Shown here: positions 4,946 through 8,499 of the stretch, one piece after another
Layout of the letters: each line of letters starts with the position of its first letter
Numbering within the stretch: the first letter of the stretch is position 1
NCBI GenBank assembly: GCA_964465665.1
Contig: CAYXKM010000239.1
Coordinates: forward strand, 1 to 8,499
Reading direction: 5' to 3'
DNA length: 8,499 nt
From: JAKEGN01 sp964465665
Lineage (GTDB): Bacteria > Pseudomonadota > Gammaproteobacteria > Steroidobacterales > Woeseiaceae
Notes under the pieces: generated by a model
Seen by the model: only the letters and a program-made list of their open reading frames with translations
The model's database searches: none
What the model was told of the DNA's origin: nothing
Made by a program: the position numbers and the translations under genes

Positions 4946-6679
4946 ATGGACGACCCCGCCACCAGATCACGCCGTGTGTTTTTGCAGCGTGCGCTGCACC
5001 TCGCAGGTGTGACCGGACTGGCCACAACCCTGCCGCTGCCCGGATGGGCGCAAAGCGGCCGGTCTGCGCCTCGCCCGGTAACGGCATCCGTATTTGACCT
5101 CGCCATCGGCCATACACCGGTCACGATTGACGGTCGCAGTGCCATGGCCACCGGCATCAATGGCACAGTGCCCGGACCGCTGCTGCGATTCCGCGAAGGC
5201 GAACGCATAACGCTCAACGTACGTAACGACCTGCATCACGACAGCTCGATACACTGGCACGGCCTGATCCTGCCCGCGGACATGGACGGAGTGCCGGGCA
5301 TCAGTTTCGACGGCATCCGGCCCGGCCAGACTTTCCGCTACGAATTCGACCTGGTGCAAAACGGCACTTACTGGTACCACAGCCATTCCGGCTTCCAGGA
5401 ACAAACCGGTGTTTACGGCCCGATCATCATTTATCCCAAAGACGACGATCCGGTCGACTACGACCGGGAATACGTCGTGTTGCTGTCCGACTGGACTTTC
5501 GAGGATCCGGCACGGGTTTTCGCCAACCTGAAGAAAATGCCGGAGTACTACAACTACCGGCAGCGCACGGTTTCAGATCTTGTTGCGGATGCCGGTGACA
5601 ATGGCTGGAAGGCCACGCTCAGCGACCGAAAGATGTGGGGTGACATGCGCATGTCACCCACGGACATCGCCGACGTCACTGCAGCAACGTACACCTTCCT
5701 GATGAACGGTCACGATTCATCGGCCAACTGGACGGCACTTTTTGAACCGGGGGAACGGGTGCGCCTGCGCTTCATCAACGGTTCTGCCATGAGTTTTTTC
5801 AACGTGCGCCTGCCGGACCTGGAGATGCAGGTGGTACAGGCCGACGGCATCGATGTCGAACCGGTCACGGTAGAGGAGTTCCAGATCGGCGTTGCCGAGA
5901 CCTACGACATCATCGTCGAACCGGCGGCGCGTGCCTACACGATCTTCGCCGAATCGATGGATCGCAGCGGCTACGTCAGCGGCACGCTGGCACCGGCTGC
6001 CGGCATGCAAGCTGCTATCCCGGCGTTGCGCAGTCCACCGCTGTTGACGATGGCCGACATGGGCATGGCGCACGGCGAAACGGATTCCGCTGACAGTGCC
6101 ATGGATCACAGCATGCACCCCGGCATGGAGACGCCGGAAACGCAATCGCACGATCACGAAAAAGGCTATGGTGTCGATTTCATCGCAGAGGAATCCCTCG
6201 ATCGGCTAGCCGAACCGGGACTCGGGCTCGCCGGGCTCGGGCATCGGGTCCTCACCTATGCCGACCTCCGGAGCTTGCTGCCAAACCGCGATACGCGCAA
6301 ACCGGAGCGCACCCTGGAACTGCACCTCACCGGCAACATGCACCGTTACATGTGGTCCTTCGACGGGCAGAAATTCTCGGAAGTGGATGGCCCGGTGCTG
6401 TTCCGCTACGGCGAGCGCCTGCGCCTCACTCTCGTGAACGACACCATGATGTCGCACCCGATACACCTGCACGGCATGTTCGTCGAACTGGTGAACGGTA
6501 ACGGCCGCTACAATCCGCGCAAGCACACGGTGGTGCTTAAACCGGCCGAGAAACTCTCTGTCGATATCACGGTCGATGCACCGGGCAACTGGGCGTTTCA
6601 CTGTCACCTGCTGTACCACATGGTCGCCGGCATGATGCGCATGGTGTCGGTCGTCGGCGCTGACGAGGTGACGCCATGA
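4946..6679 (+). CDS. copA: Copper resistance multicopper oxidase CopA/PcoA
   Basis: Periplasmic multicopper oxidase that binds copper and oxidises Cu(I). The frame is open from 4904, but the ATG at 4946 is chosen: GAGAG lies seven bases upstream, and the protein then starts MDDPATRSRR. The 577 residues compare with about 605 for PcoA. A Tat signal SRRVFLQ (8-14) is followed by a hydrophobic stretch and a likely cleavage after GWA (35), so the protein is exported folded. Copper ligands are complete: HWH (His103, His105), HSH (His145, His147), HPIHLH (His504, 507, 509) and the HCHLLYH...M centre (His552, Cys553, His554, His558, axial Met563). A Met/His-rich segment (about 369-404, MADMGMAH, MDHSMHPGM) is the usual extra copper-binding region but is short. 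The stop overlaps the copB start (ATGA), so the two are coupled. This CopA is unrelated to the P-type ATPase also called CopA. Confidence 0.97.
   Translation: MDDPATRSRRVFLQRALHLAGVTGLATTLPLPGWAQSGRSAPRPVTASVFDLAIGHTPVTIDGRSAMATGINGTVPGPLLRFREGERITLNVRNDLHHDSSIHWHGLILPADMDGVPGISFDGIRPGQTFRYEFDLVQNGTYWYHSHSGFQEQTGVYGPIIIYPKDDDPVDYDREYVVLLSDWTFEDPARVFANLKKMPEYYNYRQRTVSDLVADAGDNGWKATLSDRKMWGDMRMSPTDIADVTAATYTFLMNGHDSSANWTALFEPGERVRLRFINGSAMSFFNVRLPDLEMQVVQADGIDVEPVTVEEFQIGVAETYDIIVEPAARAYTIFAESMDRSGYVSGTLAPAAGMQAAIPALRSPPLLTMADMGMAHGETDSADSAMDHSMHPGMETPETQSHDHEKGYGVDFIAEESLDRLAEPGLGLAGLGHRVLTYADLRSLLPNRDTRKPERTLELHLTGNMHRYMWSFDGQKFSEVDGPVLFRYGERLRLTLVNDTMMSHPIHLHGMFVELVNGNGRYNPRKHTVVLKPAEKLSVDITVDAPGNWAFHCHLLYHMVAGMMRMVSVVGADEVTP
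6665..6670 (+). promoter_or_regulatory. Ribosome binding site of copB inside copA
   Basis: GAGGTG lies five bases ahead of the copB ATG, within the last codons of the multicopper oxidase gene. It confirms the 6676 start and the ATGA overlap. Confidence 0.65.
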
Positions 6680-7353
6680 AAGCCTTGGTGTTCCTGGTTC
6701 TCGCCCTTGCAGCCGCGTCATCGCTACGCGCCGATGAAATGCACGAGGGCGTGTTGAGTTTCGTGCAGGCCGACCGGCTGGAATACCAGCCCACCCCCGA
6801 CACCGGGTTCTGGGATGTGCAGGGCTGGACAGGGCGCGACCAGCACAAGCTCTGGTGGAAGACGGAAGGAAGCAACGATGACGCCGAATTGCAGCTCCTG
6901 TATGGGCGCGCCATCACGGCCTTCTACAATCTGCAGCTCGGAGTTCGCCATGATTTCGAACCTGGGCCGCAGAGGACGTTCCTGACCATCGGACTGCAAG
7001 GCCTCGCACCGCAGTGGTTCGAAGTCGACACCGCAGTGTTCGTTGCCGATGACGGCAAGGTGTCGCTGCGGCTCGAAGCAGAATATGAAATGCTGCTGAC
7101 ACAGAAACTGGTACTGCAACCACGATTCGAGATGAATCTCGGTGCCAGCGATGAAGCCGACTACGCGCTCGGTTCAGGGCTTCGCGATCTCGATCTGGGA
7201 CTGCGCCTGCGTTACGAGTTTCACCGCAAGTTTGCGCCGTACATCGGCATCAGCTGGCAGCGTCTGTACGGTGACACAGCCGATTATGCGAGCGCATCTG
7301 GGGAAGACCGGCAGACGACCACTTTCGTCGCTGGTCTGCGTATCTGGCTCTAG
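6676..7353 (+). CDS. copB: Outer-membrane copper resistance protein CopB/PcoB (short form)
   Basis: Family of outer-membrane beta-barrel proteins that work with CopA/PcoA in periplasmic copper resistance; the exact role is not settled. A Sec signal peptide is visible (MKALVFLVLALAAASSLRA, cleavage likely after Ala19). The family hallmark follows: a segment with FWDVQGWTGRDQHKLWWKTEG (about 45-65), then amphipathic strands such as LQLLYGRAITAFYNLQLGVRHDF, RYEFHRKFAPYIGISWQR and the terminal FVAGLRIWL. The classical proteins have about 296 (PcoB) to 328 (CopB) residues and a Met/His-rich stretch after the signal peptide. Here only 225 residues are present and the barrel begins almost at once, so that region is missing. 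The ATG overlaps the copA stop, so translation is probably coupled. The gene is convergent with the ATPase gene, leaving 12 bases between stops. Confidence 0.95.
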   Translation: MKALVFLVLALAAASSLRADEMHEGVLSFVQADRLEYQPTPDTGFWDVQGWTGRDQHKLWWKTEGSNDDAELQLLYGRAITAFYNLQLGVRHDFEPGPQRTFLTIGLQGLAPQWFEVDTAVFVADDGKVSLRLEAEYEMLLTQKLVLQPRFEMNLGASDEADYALGSGLRDLDLGLRLRYEFHRKFAPYIGISWQRLYGDTADYASASGEDRQTTTFVAGLRIWL

Positions 7354-7365
7354 CCGGGATATCGC

Positions 7366-8499
7366 TCAGATTTTCGCACGCTGCAAGCGCAACGCGTTGG
7401 CGATGACGGATACCGAACTCATCGACATCGCGGCGGCTGCCAGCATCGGGCTCAGCAGCATGCCGGTGAACGGGTACAGGATGCCGGCGGCAATCGGCAC
7501 ACCGAGTGCGTTGTAAACAAAAGCGAAGAACAGGTTCTGCCGGATGTTCTTCATGGTCGCGCGGCTCAGGCGGCGCGCCCGAGTGATGCCACGCAGATCG
7601 CCCTTGACCAGCGTAATGCCGGCGCTTTCCATGGCCACGTCGGTGCCGCTCCCCATCGCTATGCCGACCTGCGCTTCGGCGAGCGCCGGCGCATCGTTGA
7701 TGCCATCTCCGGCCATCGCCACGATGTGGCCGTCAGCGCGAAATTTTCGTACGGTTGCTGCTTTCGCATCCGGAAGTACTTCGGCGATGACTTCGTCGAT
7801 GCCGAGCTTTTTCGCTACGACCTCTGCCGTTGTCCGGCTGTCGCCGGTCAGCATCACGATACGCAGGCCTTCCGCGTGCAATGCTTGAATCGCTTCCGGC
7901 GTCGATGGCTTGATCGGGTCCGACACGCCGATCAGGCCGGCGGCCCGGTTGTCGATCGACACGTACACGACCGTTTCACCCTCGCCCCGGCGGCTTTCGG
8001 CCAGGGTTTCGAGCACATCGATGTCGGCGTCGGTTTCGGCCATGATGTGGCGGTTGCCAATCGATACCCGCCGCCCGTCGACCGAGCCGCTGACACCCTT
8101 GCCGGTCAGGGAATCGAAGCCCGTGACGGCGGCCAGATTGATACCGCGTTCTTCGACGCCGCGCACGATCGCTTCCGCAAGCGGGTGTTCGCTCGCGCGT
8201 TCCAGCGATGCGGCAAGACGCAGCATTTCGTTTTCGTCAAAATCGCCGGCCGCCTTCACAAAGGTGAGCTTCGGCTTTCCTTCGGTGAGCGTGCCGGTTT
8301 TGTCAACGATCAAGGTATCGACCTGCCGCAATACCTCGATCGCTTCAGCATTCCTGAACAGCACGCCTTCGGTTGCGCCGCGGCCGGCTGCCACCATGAT
8401 GGACATCGGCGTTGCGAGGCCGAGCGCACAGGGACAGGCGATGATCAGCACCGCGACGGCGTTGATGATGGCATAGGCCAGGCGCGGTTCCGGACCGAA
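7366..8499 (-). CDS. copA: Cu(+)-exporting P1B-type ATPase, C-terminal half (start beyond window)
   Basis: Inner-membrane ATPase that pumps Cu(I) from cytoplasm to periplasm. Only the last 377 residues are visible; the frame runs through the right edge without a start, so the N-terminal metal-binding domain and first membrane helices are not seen. Numbering from the edge: CPC in the sixth membrane helix (22-24), DKTGTLT with phosphorylated Asp66, SEHP with the P1B His105-Pro106, TGDS (218-221) and GDGIND (264-269). The last helices carry Asn, Tyr-Asn (NLFFAFVYN) and MSMSS. With CPC these define the P1B-1 group specific for Cu(+)/Ag(+). The C-terminus is ANALRLQRAKI. It is convergent with copB, so the promoter and any CueR-type site lie outside. 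The name copA (actP in some systems) is shared with the unrelated multicopper oxidase. Confidence 0.97.
   Translation of the reverse strand, partial: FGPEPRLAYAIINAVAVLIIACPCALGLATPMSIMVAAGRGATEGVLFRNAEAIEVLRQVDTLIVDKTGTLTEGKPKLTFVKAAGDFDENEMLRLAASLERASEHPLAEAIVRGVEERGINLAAVTGFDSLTGKGVSGSVDGRRVSIGNRHIMAETDADIDVLETLAESRRGEGETVVYVSIDNRAAGLIGVSDPIKPSTPEAIQALHAEGLRIVMLTGDSRTTAEVVAKKLGIDEVIAEVLPDAKAATVRKFRADGHIVAMAGDGINDAPALAEAQVGIAMGSGTDVAMESAGITLVKGDLRGITRARRLSRATMKNIRQNLFFAFVYNALGVPIAAGILYPFTGMLLSPMLAAAAMSMSSVSVIANALRLQRAKI

Noticed and set aside
7910..8476. 188-codon plus-strand frame antisense to the ATPase gene
   Set aside because: Ser/Arg/Pro-rich shadow of the conserved P-type ATPase frame with no independent support.

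Overview
This window looks like a chromosomal segment from a GC-rich gammaproteobacterium. The evidence is the conserved block rho-trxA (minus strand) divergent from rhlB (plus strand), the same order as in Escherichia coli and Pseudomonas, with close protein similarity to the gammaproteobacterial versions of Rho, TrxA, RhlB, YrfG and CysQ. I cannot name the genus from the sequence alone.

Layout. 1-674 (minus): 5' part of rho, cut by the left edge, with an unusual disordered Arg-rich N-terminal extension. 683-1009 (minus): trxA, 8 bases upstream of rho and probably co-transcribed with it. 1010-1274: a 265-base divergent intergenic region. 1275-2567 (plus): rhlB, a DEAD-box RNA helicase. 2600-3262 (minus): a YrfG-type GMP/IMP nucleotidase of the HAD superfamily, convergent with rhlB. 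3359-4165 (plus): cysQ, divergent from yrfG across a short spacer holding a symmetric TATA-like core. 4236-4451 (plus): a small YdcH/DUF465 protein.

From 4444 the content changes from housekeeping to copper handling. There is a small exported His/Cys-containing protein (4444-4857, CopL-like by position and type), a Tat-exported multicopper oxidase CopA/PcoA (4946-6679), and an outer-membrane CopB/PcoB (6676-7353, shorter than classical family members). On the opposite strand, ending 12 bases after copB, lies the C-terminal half of a P1B-1 Cu(+)-exporting ATPase (7366-8499), which runs off the right edge. Together these give cytoplasmic Cu(I) extrusion (ATPase), periplasmic Cu(I) oxidation and sequestration (multicopper oxidase) and an outer-membrane component (CopB). 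No metal-responsive regulator and no recognisable CueR or CopR operator lies in the window.

I found no wholly new multi-gene system. The points most worth a second look are the Rho N-terminal extension with its tight trxA-rho junction, the uncharacterised small protein and hairpin ahead of the multicopper oxidase, the copper genes overlapping the end of a housekeeping gene with no obvious promoter of their own, and the shortened CopB. There are no tRNAs, rRNAs, CRISPR arrays, insertion sequences or phage genes that I can see.
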